64,000 nt of DNA. Source: Rhizobium anhuiense (GTDB lineage: Bacteria; Pseudomonadota; Alphaproteobacteria; Rhizobiales; Rhizobiaceae). The notes beneath the pieces are model-generated. The model was given only the letters and a program-made list of their open reading frames with translations, made no database searches and was not told the DNA's origin. The translations under genes and the position numbers were made by a program. Below, piece after piece: positions 8,701-17,686 of the stretch. The DNA lies in NCBI RefSeq assembly GCF_003985145.1, contig NZ_ML133542.1, positions 1 through 64,000 on the forward strand, read 5' to 3'. How positions within the stretch are numbered: the first letter of the stretch is position 1; every line of letters begins with the position of its first letter.

Positions 8701-9549
8701 TCAGCACGTCTCGTCGACGATTGGATTGCGCAGGCTGCCAAGCCGATCGACCTCGACTTCGACCACGTCTCCCGGCTTCATCCAGAGCGGCGGATTGCGC
8801 TTGGCACCGACCCCACCCGGCGTACCGCTGACGATGACGTCGCCGGCTTCGAGCCGGGTGAAGGCGGAGCAATATTCGATCTGGCGCGCAATATCGAAGA
8901 TCATCTGGCTGAAGGTCGCCTCCTGCACCACCTCGCCGTTCAAGCGCGTCTGCAGCCGCAGCTCGCCAAGCGGGCCGAGTTCATCCGGTGTCATCATCCA
9001 TGGCCCGAAGGCGCCGGTATCTGGAAAATTCTTGCCCGGGGTGAACTGGTGGGTATGTCGCTGGAAGTCGCGGATGCTGCCGTCATTGTAGCATGCATAA
9101 CCGGCGACATGGTTCATGGCTTCGGCGTACGGAATGTAGCGGCCGGGTTTGCCGATGATGACGGCCAGTTCGCCTTCAAAATCGAGTTCGGTCGAGACCT
9201 TCGGGCGTATGATCGGAGCGAGGTGTCCTGTCTGGCTATTGGCATAGCGGGCGAAGATGGTGGGGTTCTCCACCTCCGAACGGCCGGTCTCCTTGCGATG
9301 CATTTCGTAGTTCAGGCCGACGCAGAGGATTTTGTCGGGATTGGGAATGACCGGCAACCATTCGACCGCGTCGACAGGCGTGGCGGCCGCGGCAGCAGCG
9401 GCCTCGGCAACGCCGTCAAAGCCAGCAGCGACAGCCGATTTGAGGTCGGCATAGCGGGCCGAGAGCGTGGCGCCGACATCGAGGAAGCGTTCGCCTTCCA
9501 CGACGCCCCAGGTCGTTCGGCCGGCGATCTTGACGGTGGACAATCTCAT
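8701..9549 (-). CDS. Fumarylacetoacetate hydrolase family protein
   Basis: 282 residues. An N-terminal small domain is followed by the FAH catalytic fold from about residue 75 (PDKILCVGLNYEMHRKETG). Metal ligands are visible as the two glutamates of DFEGELAVIIG and the aspartate of YNDGSIRDFQ; the typical SGTPGGVG and KPGD segments follow. The family hydrolyses or decarboxylates acylpyruvates, including products of aromatic ring cleavage. As last gene of a minus-strand operon with a hydroxylase and an extradiol dioxygenase, it probably processes the ring-cleavage product. Confidence 0.9.
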   Translation of the reverse strand: MRLSTVKIAGRTTWGVVEGERFLDVGATLSARYADLKSAVAAGFDGVAEAAAAAAATPVDAVEWLPVIPNPDKILCVGLNYEMHRKETGRSEVENPTIFARYANSQTGHLAPIIRPKVSTELDFEGELAVIIGKPGRYIPYAEAMNHVAGYACYNDGSIRDFQRHTHQFTPGKNFPDTGAFGPWMMTPDELGPLGELRLQTRLNGEVVQEATFSQMIFDIARQIEYCSAFTRLEAGDVIVSGTPGGVGAKRNPPLWMKPGDVVEVEVDRLGSLRNPIVDETC

Positions 9550-9591
9550 GACTTCTTCTCCTGTCTGTGATCAGAATTTCCTGCGCGCCGT

Positions 9592-10902
9592 TCAGACCCG
9601 CTGCATTTGTTCGGTGAAGCGCGTCATCCTGCCGAAGCGCTCGATGGTGCGGTCCGGGAAGATCAGCGCGAAGGCGGAAATTGCACCAATGATGAGGATG
9701 CCGGCGGTGAACAGCATGGCGTTCGCATAACCGGCAGCCACATGGTCGGGTCCTGCGGCCTGCACGATCATGCCGGTGACGGCGTTTGACGCGAGTGCGG
9801 AGATGGCGTTCGCCGAATAGATCACGACGATCAGCCGGCCGCGTTGGGCGGCGGGCGCCACGCTGCCGAGCGTGATCGGGCCGTAGATCGTCGTCAGGCT
9901 CGGCGCGGCAAAGGCGATCGCGATCAGTACCAGTTGCAGCGGGCCGCTCACATGAACGGAGGCGATGAGCGCCACGCCGCTGACAAGCAGCGCATAACCC
10001 GAGGCGCTGCCGAGCGTGGCGCGCTTGCTGACGCCCTTCTGCAGCATCCGCTGCGCGATCCATGAACCGACGAGCAGCAACGGAGACTGGAAGATGTAGA
10101 CGGCCGAGATGACTGAACCGGTCTCAGTCTGCGAATAGCCGAGGCCTTGCTGCAGGAAAGGTGGCAGCCAGGTGGCCGACATGCCGACGATCCAGTAGGA
10201 CATGGTGGACATGATGATGACGCCGATCACGGTCGGATCGAGCCAGAGCTTGCGGGCCGGAACCGGCGAATCTCCGACAGTGGCGCGAACTTTTTCATTC
10301 TCCGTGCCCGCATGCGGCCCCTCGCCGCCGATGAACAGCCAGGCCACGATCCAGACAATGCCGATCAGGCCGCAGAACAGAAAGCCCGAACGCCAGCCGT
10401 GGCTGACGATGATATAAGTGAGGATCGGACCGCCGGCGAGCAGGCCGACGCTGATGCCCTGCAGCACGACGGCGCTCGGCACACTGCGCTTTTCCGGACT
10501 GAACCAGTTATGGCAGGCATGCAATGCCGTCGGCAGGCCGGGTCCCTCGCCAAGGCCGAGCAGGATGCGGCAGGCGATCAGGACCGTCACCGAACTGGTG
10601 AAATAGATCGGGATCTGGGCGATCGACCAGATCGCCGCCAGAATGACGAGGATCCACTTGACCGGCATGCGGCCGATCACGAAAAGGCCGACGAGGACGC
10701 CGGAGATCGAAAACAGCAAAAAGAAGCTGCTGCCGATCAGCCCGAACTGCTGTGGCGAAATCCCAAGCTCCTTCATCATCGGCACCGCCGACAGCCCGAA
10801 GACGAGCTTGTCGAAAAAGTTCAGCGTCTGGAACAGAAAGAGAAGGGCAAGAACGGCAAAGGGGCGCCATTTGCCTGAGGTAACAGTGGTTGGTTCGGTC
10901 AT
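9592..10902 (-). CDS. MFS transporter, anion:cation symporter (ACS) type
   Basis: 436 residues with about 12 membrane helices and a central cytoplasmic loop near residues 190-215. The first helix has LFLFQTLNFFDKLVFG, and RMPVKWILV follows helix 2, as in ACS-family carriers for organic and aromatic acids. AGGA lies just before the ATG. It sits between the FAH-hydrolase and hydroxylase genes, so it probably imports the aromatic substrate of this operon; the compound itself cannot be read from the sequence. Confidence 0.88.
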   Translation of the reverse strand: MTEPTTVTSGKWRPFAVLALLFLFQTLNFFDKLVFGLSAVPMMKELGISPQQFGLIGSSFFLLFSISGVLVGLFVIGRMPVKWILVILAAIWSIAQIPIYFTSSVTVLIACRILLGLGEGPGLPTALHACHNWFSPEKRSVPSAVVLQGISVGLLAGGPILTYIIVSHGWRSGFLFCGLIGIVWIVAWLFIGGEGPHAGTENEKVRATVGDSPVPARKLWLDPTVIGVIIMSTMSYWIVGMSATWLPPFLQQGLGYSQTETGSVISAVYIFQSPLLLVGSWIAQRMLQKGVSKRATLGSASGYALLVSGVALIASVHVSGPLQLVLIAIAFAAPSLTTIYGPITLGSVAPAAQRGRLIVVIYSANAISALASNAVTGMIVQAAGPDHVAAGYANAMLFTAGILIIGAISAFALIFPDRTIERFGRMTRFTEQMQRV

Positions 10903-10953
10903 ATCTTCCTCCCAGAAACCGATTGAACTTCAATGTGTGACAGGCCCTGCTCT

Positions 10954-12531
10954 TCAGGCGAGGCGAGCATGCAAATCCGCGATCTGCTGGCGAAGCGCCT
11001 GAACGTTCTGGGCAGCGCCGAAAACATAGTGGTCAGGACGCACCAGTGCGGCGATTGCGCCATGCCGGTCGAACCAGGCGGAAAGCACGCCATCCTTCTC
11101 GCGAAGGGCCGAGGGATCGACTGTCTCCGCACCTTCAGGGACGACGGTCTTGATCACGATCCCATCGATCTCCCCGGCAAATGCTTCTCCCTCCCCGGCC
11201 CCGATCCGGCGGCCGTCGAGAATGAGCCGCCACTCCGGGCCGGTGAAACGATCCAGCAGGCGCGTCGAAGCGCCTTCGACGATGGCAGGCTGCGGAAAGA
11301 GCAGCCCCCGCGCCGGCGTTCCCGCCGCGGCAAGCAGACCTTCTTCGATCGGCGGAACGATTTCCTGGCGGGTGATGGTCGGCGGCTTGCCGCCGCCCTC
11401 GGCGAGAATGCGGGCATCGCGCGCGGCCGCTGCCGCCGGATCGCGTTCGCAGATCATCTGGCCAATCGCCTTGATCTTGCCGGTCAGGGTCTGCACGTGG
11501 CGCTTGCGCTCGACCGTATAGGTATCGAGCAGCGCCTCCGAGGATTGTCCCTTCAGCACGCGATCGAGCCGCCAGACGAGATTGGAAACGTCGCGCAAGC
11601 CCTGGCACATGCCCTGGCCGATGAACGGCGGCTGCTGGTGGGCGGCATCGCCGGCGATCAACACCCTGCCGCGGCGCCATTCATCGGCAACCAGCGCATG
11701 GAAGCGATAGGCGGCGGCGCGCCAGAGCTCGCCCTCTTCCGACGTGAGCCAGGGCGACAGCAACCGCCAGACGTTTTCGGATCTTTCCATTTCGCGCGGA
11801 TTTTCGCCGGGCAGCAGCATGATTTCCCAACGGCGATGGTTCTTCGGCCCCATGATATAGCTGGTCGGCCGCGAGGGATCGCAGAATTGCGCCGAGGTCT
11901 GCGGCAGCTTGGTGAGTGCGGCATCATGCACTTGCACGTCCACCACCAGCCAGGGCTCGTCGAAGGTAAGATCCTCGAGCGTCATGCCGGACAGTTCGCG
12001 AACCCGGCTCGAAGCGCCGTCGCAACCGACCAGGTATTTTGCCGCGACCGTCCGGGACTTGCCGGAGGCGTCCCTCAGCGTTGCAACGACCTGATCGGCC
12101 TGCGGATCGAGATCGGTCATCTCGGTTCCGAGTTCGACCGTGACGCAATCGAAGCTTTCGGCATGCCGCCTGAGCACGGCCTCGACCGGAGGCTGGGTGA
12201 ACACCATGCTTGGCGTGTAGCCGAGCGGATAGGGCGCGGGCACCATGTCGATGCGGCGAATGAGTTGCCCCTGTGCGCCGAAGTGCTGGGAAGCGGTGAA
12301 GGGCGCGATATGGGGCAGTACGTCGTCGGCGATGCCCATATTGTCGAAATGGCGCAGGATCTCGTGGTCGATGGCAATGGCGCGGGGCTTGTCATAGATG
12401 TCAGTCAGCCGGTCGACGATAAGAGTGGAATGACCGCGCGCGCCCAGCATGCCGGCAGCCACGGCGCCGGCCGGGCCGAAGCCGACCACCAGCACGTCAT
12501 AACGATGGGAAATGTTGTTCTCGCTATTCAA
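10954..12531 (-). CDS. FAD-dependent aromatic hydroxylase, MhpA-like
   Basis: 525 residues from a TTG start with AGAGG 7 nt upstream. It is a class A flavoprotein monooxygenase: dinucleotide-binding GFGPAG near residue 17, the DG motif in YLVGCDGASSRVR, and the GD motif in LIAGDAAHQQPPFIGQG. Length and motifs match 3-(3-hydroxyphenyl)propionate hydroxylase and related enzymes that use NAD(P)H and O2 to add an ortho hydroxyl group. In this operon it would produce the catechol-type substrate of the next-listed dioxygenase. Exact substrate unknown. Confidence 0.88.
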   Translation of the reverse strand: MNSENNISHRYDVLVVGFGPAGAVAAGMLGARGHSTLIVDRLTDIYDKPRAIAIDHEILRHFDNMGIADDVLPHIAPFTASQHFGAQGQLIRRIDMVPAPYPLGYTPSMVFTQPPVEAVLRRHAESFDCVTVELGTEMTDLDPQADQVVATLRDASGKSRTVAAKYLVGCDGASSRVRELSGMTLEDLTFDEPWLVVDVQVHDAALTKLPQTSAQFCDPSRPTSYIMGPKNHRRWEIMLLPGENPREMERSENVWRLLSPWLTSEEGELWRAAAYRFHALVADEWRRGRVLIAGDAAHQQPPFIGQGMCQGLRDVSNLVWRLDRVLKGQSSEALLDTYTVERKRHVQTLTGKIKAIGQMICERDPAAAAARDARILAEGGGKPPTITRQEIVPPIEEGLLAAAGTPARGLLFPQPAIVEGASTRLLDRFTGPEWRLILDGRRIGAGEGEAFAGEIDGIVIKTVVPEGAETVDPSALREKDGVLSAWFDRHGAIAALVRPDHYVFGAAQNVQALRQQIADLHARLA

Positions 12532-12561
12532 CGGAATGCCTCTGCTATGATGATGGCCGCG

Positions 12562-13455
12562 TCAGGCGCCGGAAAATCCGATGGAAATCTGTGCCTTCTT
12601 GCAGGCGTCGCTCTTGGGGGCGGCGATGCCCCAATGATCGGTGCGGCCCGGCGGCCAGACCCATTCGTCCGGACCCCGCACGCGATAATCATCGTCCACC
12701 TCCAGAACCTCAGCGGTGTATTCGACCACGACGCCCTGCGGATCGACGAAGTAAGCAAAGACATTGTCGCCTGGCCCGTGGCGGCCGACGCCCCAGCCGA
12801 TCGGGTAACCGTGATCGACCACCCGGCCGGAGCCGCGCATGACCGATTCTAGATCGGGCATCAGAAAGGCGATATGGTTCAGGCCGTTCCCCGGCGCTTC
12901 CGCCAGCACGACGGCGTGGTGATCGTCATTGCAGCGCAGGAAGGCCATCAGCTTCGACCGGTCGGTCAGGCGGAAGCCCAGGACATCGCGGTAGAAATCC
13001 GAAAGGGCCTCGATGTCAACGCTGTTGATATTGACGTGCGCGAGGCGTTCCGGCCGGTTGGCGACGACTGTGCCCGACTTCCTGTCGTCGCCATAGACGA
13101 ATTCCAGCACCGAACCCTGCGGCTCCCGAACGACGAAGCGCTCCCCGCCGGACGGTGCGTCGGCAGGTCCCGGCTCACGCATCGTGACGCATCCCGCCGC
13201 AACGGCCTTTGCAAAAAGCGACTTCAGATCTTCGGCGGAATGGGCGCGGAATGTGATCTTGCGCAGTTCCGAGCGGTCGCTCGGCTTCAGTTCCAGCACA
13301 TGGAAATCGTCGCCGGTCGCGGCGAGGAAAACCTTGCCGCCGGCTTCGGCGACCACGTCCAGTCCCCAGACCCGGCTATAAAAATCGACGGATGCAGCCA
13401 GGTCGGGCGTGCCGAGTTCGACGCTGCGCAGGGCGGTGACGGGAAAGTCGGACAT
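12562..13455 (-). CDS. Two-domain extradiol (VOC) dioxygenase
   Basis: 297 residues from the ATG at 13455, with GAGG about 9 nt upstream and the upstream gene's stop 5 nt before it. Two vicinal-oxygen-chelate modules: residues 1-140 and 150-265. The second carries the iron ligands of type I extradiol dioxygenases: His in LAHVNIN, His in LNHIAF and Glu in VVVEYTAE. The first module lacks these. Enzymes of this build cleave catechols or hydroxylated ring acids meta to the hydroxyl group. Together with the FAD hydroxylase and FAH hydrolase it forms a plausible hydroxylation, ring-cleavage and hydrolysis route. Confidence 0.87.
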   Translation of the reverse strand: MSDFPVTALRSVELGTPDLAASVDFYSRVWGLDVVAEAGGKVFLAATGDDFHVLELKPSDRSELRKITFRAHSAEDLKSLFAKAVAAGCVTMREPGPADAPSGGERFVVREPQGSVLEFVYGDDRKSGTVVANRPERLAHVNINSVDIEALSDFYRDVLGFRLTDRSKLMAFLRCNDDHHAVVLAEAPGNGLNHIAFLMPDLESVMRGSGRVVDHGYPIGWGVGRHGPGDNVFAYFVDPQGVVVEYTAEVLEVDDDYRVRGPDEWVWPPGRTDHWGIAAPKSDACKKAQISIGFSGA

Positions 13456-13459
13456 CTGA

Positions 13460-14509
13460 TCAAACCTCATCCAGGGCAAGGAAGGCCTGCGCGTTCCTGA
13501 AGGACAGCCGTTCGCGCAGTCCTGTATCGGCGAAAGCGGCCTCGATGCGCGCAACGGGCTGCTGGTCGCGAAAATTGAAGGGGTAGTCCGTGCCGAGCAA
13601 CACGCGTTCCTCTCCGAAAACTGAAACCAGGCGGCGCAGCGTGTCCGTATCGAAGACGAGAGAGTCGACGTAGAGCCGGCGGGCCTGTGCCGAGGGCGGT
13701 TCAGCCATCGTTTCCTTCAGAGCCGGGAAAGCCGCATAGCCCTGCTCCAGCCTCGGCAGAAGCGAGGCGAGCGTGCCACCGCCGTGGCTGAAGGCGATCC
13801 GCAGCTTCGGGAATTTCAACAGCAGCCCGCCGGTGATCACCGAGGCCGCTGCCAGCCCCACATCCGTGGGATAGCCGAGCACCTGCTGAAGCGGCGCCGG
13901 CCCGACGAGCCGGTCCATGCCGGCCGGTCGCACCGCATGGACGAAGACGGCCGCTCCAAGCTGCTCTGCTTCCGCAAAGAACGGATGGAACCTGGGATCG
14001 CCGACCGGAACGCCATTTATATTGCTGCCGATCTCGACGCCGCGAAAGCCGAGGGTGCCGACCGTGCGGCGAAGCTCGGCGATCGCAAGGTCGATATCCT
14101 GCAGAGGAACGCCGGCCAGCCCGACGAAACGCTCCTCTCCTTCCGCAACGAGTGCTGCAATCGCGTCGTTGACGTGACGGACGAGGTCGTTCGCCGCGTT
14201 GGTTTCGATCCAATAGCCGAAAAGTTCCGGCATTGGCGAAGATGCCTGAAGCCTTATGCCGCAATGGTCCATGTCTTCGAGACGCCGCTCGGCGACCCAG
14301 CAGGCGTCGCTGACCGTGCGATAGGGCTTCTCGTCGATGACGACGGTGGCATGGCAATCGTCCGAGGCGACCATAGAAGGAAAGCCGCGCACCGGCGCGC
14401 CACTAGCCGGCAGCGGAAAACGTGCCGGCACGACATGGCAGTGAATGTCGATGCCACAGCAGCCGCAACCGCTGTCGAACCGCCCTGCGCTTTGCTTGCC
14501 TACGCTCAC
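13460..14509 (-). CDS. Amidohydrolase of the ACMSD/decarboxylase family
   Basis: 349 residues from a GTG at 14509, chosen because AGGAGG lies 5 nt before it. Metal site residues are visible: HxH in IDIHCHVVP (about residues 22-24), His in AAVFVHAVRP, His in IAFSHGGGTLA, and Asp in LLGTDYPFN. The fold is shared by aminocarboxymuconate-semialdehyde decarboxylase, gamma-resorcylate decarboxylase and related hydrolases. It is first gene of the aromatic operon; a role as aromatic-acid decarboxylase or as hydrolase of a pathway intermediate are both possible. Confidence 0.85.
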   Translation of the reverse strand: MSVGKQSAGRFDSGCGCCGIDIHCHVVPARFPLPASGAPVRGFPSMVASDDCHATVVIDEKPYRTVSDACWVAERRLEDMDHCGIRLQASSPMPELFGYWIETNAANDLVRHVNDAIAALVAEGEERFVGLAGVPLQDIDLAIAELRRTVGTLGFRGVEIGSNINGVPVGDPRFHPFFAEAEQLGAAVFVHAVRPAGMDRLVGPAPLQQVLGYPTDVGLAAASVITGGLLLKFPKLRIAFSHGGGTLASLLPRLEQGYAAFPALKETMAEPPSAQARRLYVDSLVFDTDTLRRLVSVFGEERVLLGTDYPFNFRDQQPVARIEAAFADTGLRERLSFRNAQAFLALDEV

Positions 14510-14563
14510 GCTGTCCTCCTGTGCTGGCTTTCGAATAATATCCATAAACGCTCGTGTAAAGTA

Positions 14564-14579
14564 AAAATTTATAAATTTT
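14564..14579. promoter_or_regulatory. AT-rich 16-bp palindrome, likely regulator operator
   Basis: AAAATTTATAAATTTT is a perfect 16-bp palindrome lying between the divergent amidohydrolase operon (start 14509) and the GntR-type regulator (start 14603). GntR regulators often bind such palindromes in the shared promoter, so it is a candidate operator. The binding is inferred from position and symmetry only, and the AT-rich symmetry could also be promoter sequence. Confidence 0.4.
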
Positions 14580-14602
14580 ACGAATTGCATGTGGTCGTGT
14601 AT

Positions 14603-15349
14603 ATGAAAACAGATTTGAACAATGGACTCGATATGGACGCAGATGCGCTGAATAGGGGGGCGGAGAGCCCCGCAACACTGGCAACCAGCATTTACGAACG
14701 GCTGAAGGCCGACATCCTGTCCGCGCGCTTGGAACCCGGACGCAAGCTGCAACTGCGTTTCCTGATGGAGCAATACGAAGCGGGGCAAACGCCTTTGCGG
14801 GAGGCATTGAACCGCCTGACCACCGAGGATCTGGTCATCGGTAAGGAGCAGCGTGGCTTCTTCGTGAAACCGATCAGCTTGGGGGAATTGGGGGAGCTGA
14901 CCAAAACCCGCTGCTGGGTGGAAAGTCTGGCTTTGCGGGAGTCGCTCGCAAACAGCACACCGGCATGGGAGGAAGCCCTTCTCGTTGCGCACCACAGGCT
15001 GGAGCGCGCACCTCGCTCATTGAACCCGGAGCGGTTCGAGAGCAATCCGGAATGGGAGCGGCTGCATCGCGCCTTCCACGCGCAGCTCATCGGCGGCTGC
15101 GGCTCGCGACCGTTGATCGGCTTCTGCGAACAGCTTGCCGACCGGCTTCACCGTTATCGCTCACTTTCCAGCCGCAAGGCGTTTCGCGTGCGCAACGTAG
15201 CGCAGGAGCATGCGGATATTCTGAAAGCCGTGCTCGATCGCAATAGCGACGAGGCTGTACGCTTGCTGCAGCAGCACTACGAACAGACCGCCGATTTCAT
15301 CAGGGCCGACCTCGAAAGCGAACCCCCGGACGCTGCGGCGTCCACCTGA
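14603..15349 (+). CDS. GntR-family regulator (FCD subfamily)
   Basis: 248 residues from the ATG at 14603, or 238 from the ATG at 14633, which has GGACT about 6 nt upstream; the choice is open. The winged helix-turn-helix (SIYERLKADILSARLEPG through PLREALNRLTTEDLV) covers roughly residues 30-95. The C-terminal all-helical FCD-type effector domain includes LHRAFHAQLIGGCGS and QEHADILKAVLDRN, carrying the metal/effector-binding histidines. It is divergent from the aromatic operon and is the obvious candidate to control it. Confidence 0.88.
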   Translation: MKTDLNNGLDMDADALNRGAESPATLATSIYERLKADILSARLEPGRKLQLRFLMEQYEAGQTPLREALNRLTTEDLVIGKEQRGFFVKPISLGELGELTKTRCWVESLALRESLANSTPAWEEALLVAHHRLERAPRSLNPERFESNPEWERLHRAFHAQLIGGCGSRPLIGFCEQLADRLHRYRSLSSRKAFRVRNVAQEHADILKAVLDRNSDEAVRLLQQHYEQTADFIRADLESEPPDAAAST

Positions 15350-15492
15350 CGGTTGAGTTTGAGAAACTATGAACGCTGTCTGAGTGTCGAAAAGATCTAT
15401 AATTTCTGATTATGGTATTTGCTAAATCCATTATTGGACGAATGATAATGCGCTCCTGAATAATCCGCCGCGGAATTCAGGAGGAGAAGACA

Positions 15493-16728
15493 GTGATTTC
15501 CAAATTGCTTTTTACTGCGACCACTGCAGTCGCGCTTTGCTTCGCAGCCTCTGCGAATGCAGATGAAATCAAGGCTGAGGTAATTCATCAGTGGACCTCC
15601 GCCGCCGAGTCGGCCGGCGTCAAGATTCTGGCCCAGAAGTTCACCGAGCTTGGGGGAAGCTGGGTCGACAATGCCATATCAGGCGGACCGAACGCCCGCG
15701 CGACGGCCGTCAACCGGGTGGTCGGCGGCAACCCACCCGCCGCCATGCTGTTCAATACCGGTGCCCAGTTTATCGAACTCCAGGAAAACGAACTGCTTCG
15801 TGATCTGACGGAGACCGCCACGGCCGACAACTGGCAGGAAAAAATGCCGCAAGCCCTGCTGAATTCGGGCACGGTCGACGGCAAGATCTGGGCGCTTCCG
15901 ATCTCCGGCAACGGCGCCAACTGGTTCTGGTTCAACAAGCCGATCCTCGACAAAATAGGCGTGTCGACGCCCAAGACCTGGGACGAGGTATTTGCTGCGC
16001 TCGACAAGGCCAAGGCGGCTGGCCTCATTCCTTTCGCGCCCTCCGGGGAGCCGCGCTGGGAGCGGCTGATGTTCAATGCCGTCGTGCTCGGCGTTGCAGG
16101 GCGCGAAACCTATGATGCGGTTATCTACAAGAGGGATGCGGCAGCGGTGCGGGGCGACAAGTTCAAGGCCGCCGTCAAAGTGTTCGAAAAGCTCAAGGAC
16201 TATGCCGATGCCGGCTCGCCGGGGCGCTCCTGGCCGGATTCGACCAACCTCGTCATCTCAGGCAAGGCGCTTATGACCCAGGGCGGCACATGGTTGAACG
16301 GAGCCTTTGCTGCTGCCGGGAAATCGGCCGGCAGCGACTATGAATGTGCAATCATCGGCGCCGATCAGGGCATGATCATCTCGGGTGACGTGTTCCTGTT
16401 CCCCGAACCCGCGGATGATGCGATGGGCAAGGCGCAGGATCTGCTCCTCAAGACCTTCACGGATATTCCGACACAGACCGCCTTTGCGGTTGCCAACGGT
16501 ACGATCCCTATCCTGAAGGGCGCCGATACGTCCAAGCTCAACAGCTGTATTGCGCAAGCGTCGCATTATTTCAGCGACGCCAAGCTCGCAACGGCGGGCG
16601 ACCAGATGATGTTCCCGCCGGCCGTTGTCGGTGCCGTTGAGGATGCGATCACCCGCTTCTGGAGCAAGGGCGGCCTGACTGCCGACCAGTTCATCGAGGC
16701 CTATGCGAACGGGCTCTCCGCGAGCTGA
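15493..16728 (+). CDS. Sugar ABC transporter substrate-binding protein (CUT1)
   Basis: 411 residues from a GTG with AGGAGGAG about 7 nt upstream. A cleavable signal peptide (residues 1-23, ending ANA-DE) is followed by a family-1 extracellular solute-binding fold; NKPILDKIGVSTPKTWDEV is the typical hinge-region segment. It delivers a carbohydrate to the two permeases encoded just downstream. The GH3 glycosidase at the operon end suggests an oligosaccharide or glycoside ligand. Confidence 0.92.
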   Translation: MISKLLFTATTAVALCFAASANADEIKAEVIHQWTSAAESAGVKILAQKFTELGGSWVDNAISGGPNARATAVNRVVGGNPPAAMLFNTGAQFIELQENELLRDLTETATADNWQEKMPQALLNSGTVDGKIWALPISGNGANWFWFNKPILDKIGVSTPKTWDEVFAALDKAKAAGLIPFAPSGEPRWERLMFNAVVLGVAGRETYDAVIYKRDAAAVRGDKFKAAVKVFEKLKDYADAGSPGRSWPDSTNLVISGKALMTQGGTWLNGAFAAAGKSAGSDYECAIIGADQGMIISGDVFLFPEPADDAMGKAQDLLLKTFTDIPTQTAFAVANGTIPILKGADTSKLNSCIAQASHYFSDAKLATAGDQMMFPPAVVGAVEDAITRFWSKGGLTADQFIEAYANGLSAS

Positions 16729-16798
16729 CGCAACCGCTTCGGGGGGAGCGTATTCCGTCGCCTCCCCCGAACGAGTGAGATATTCGGAGTCCCCAGCC

Positions 16799-17686
16799 GT
16801 GTTCGCAACGTCGCCTTCAAACAGTCGCCTTCAAGCGACCCTGACACTTGTTCCCGTCGCATTCGTCGTTTTGTCGGTCTATGTCGGAGGCGTTCTATGG
16901 GCGGCGGGCATATCCTTCACCCGGTCCTCCATGCTGCCCAATTACAGGTTTGCCGGTTTCACCCAGTACATAAACCTGTTCTCCAACGCCCGGTGGCATG
17001 TCTCGCTTACCAATATGGCCCTGTTCGCTGTGATTTTCATCCCGGTCACGCTGTTCATCGGCTATTCGCTCGCCGCCATGATCAACCGCGGCGTCCGCGG
17101 TGAGAACGCGCTGCGGACGATCTACCTCTATCCCTTCGCCATGTCCTTCATCGTCACCGGCTTGGTATGGCGCTGGCTATTCGATCCGAATTACGGCATT
17201 GCCGACGTTGCTCGCAAGCTCGGCTTCGAGAATGCCTCCTTCGACTGGATCGTCAATGCGGATACGGCGATCTTTACGATCATCTTCGCAGCCGTCTGGC
17301 ACTCGTCCGGCCTGGTCATGGTCGTTCTCCTCGCCGGGCTACGCGGCGTCGACGACGATCTGTGGAAGGCGATCCGCATCGAGGGCATCCCCGCCTGGAA
17401 GGCGCATCTCTATATCATCGTCCCGAGTATCGGCGCGAGCATCACGACTGCGCTGGTCCTGATGTGTCTGACGGTCGTGCGCCTCTTCGACGTCGTGGTT
17501 GCCATGACCGGCGGCGGACCGGGCATTGCAACCGATGTGCCGGCCAAGTTCATCATCGATCACATGTTCGAACGCCAGCAGGTGGGCCTTGCATCCGCCG
17601 CGGCCACCACGCTGCTGCTTCTCGTCCTGCTGGTCTCCGTGCCGCTTCTCTATCTCAAGAACCGTCGCAAGGGAGCTGTCGAATGA
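16799..17686 (+). CDS. Sugar ABC transporter permease (MalF/UgpA type)
   Basis: 295 residues if translated from the GTG at 16799, which has CGGAG about 9 nt upstream; the GTG at 16775 is an alternative. Six helices are expected; the cytoplasmic EAA loop reads WKAIRIEGIPAWKAHLYIIVP, the docking site for the ATPase. It lies 70 bp after the binding-protein gene and overlaps the next permease gene by 4 bp (ATGA), so the genes are translationally coupled. Confidence 0.9.
   Translation: MFATSPSNSRLQATLTLVPVAFVVLSVYVGGVLWAAGISFTRSSMLPNYRFAGFTQYINLFSNARWHVSLTNMALFAVIFIPVTLFIGYSLAAMINRGVRGENALRTIYLYPFAMSFIVTGLVWRWLFDPNYGIADVARKLGFENASFDWIVNADTAIFTIIFAAVWHSSGLVMVVLLAGLRGVDDDLWKAIRIEGIPAWKAHLYIIVPSIGASITTALVLMCLTVVRLFDVVVAMTGGGPGIATDVPAKFIIDHMFERQQVGLASAAATTLLLLVLLVSVPLLYLKNRRKGAVE

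Noticed and set aside
10933..12852. 639-residue plus-strand frame over the FAD hydroxylase
   Set aside because: Antisense shadow of an enzyme with complete FAD motifs; low-complexity composition.
13784..14602. N-terminal extension of the GntR frame
   Set aside because: It is antisense to the amidohydrolase; the regulator has good starts at 14603 or 14633.
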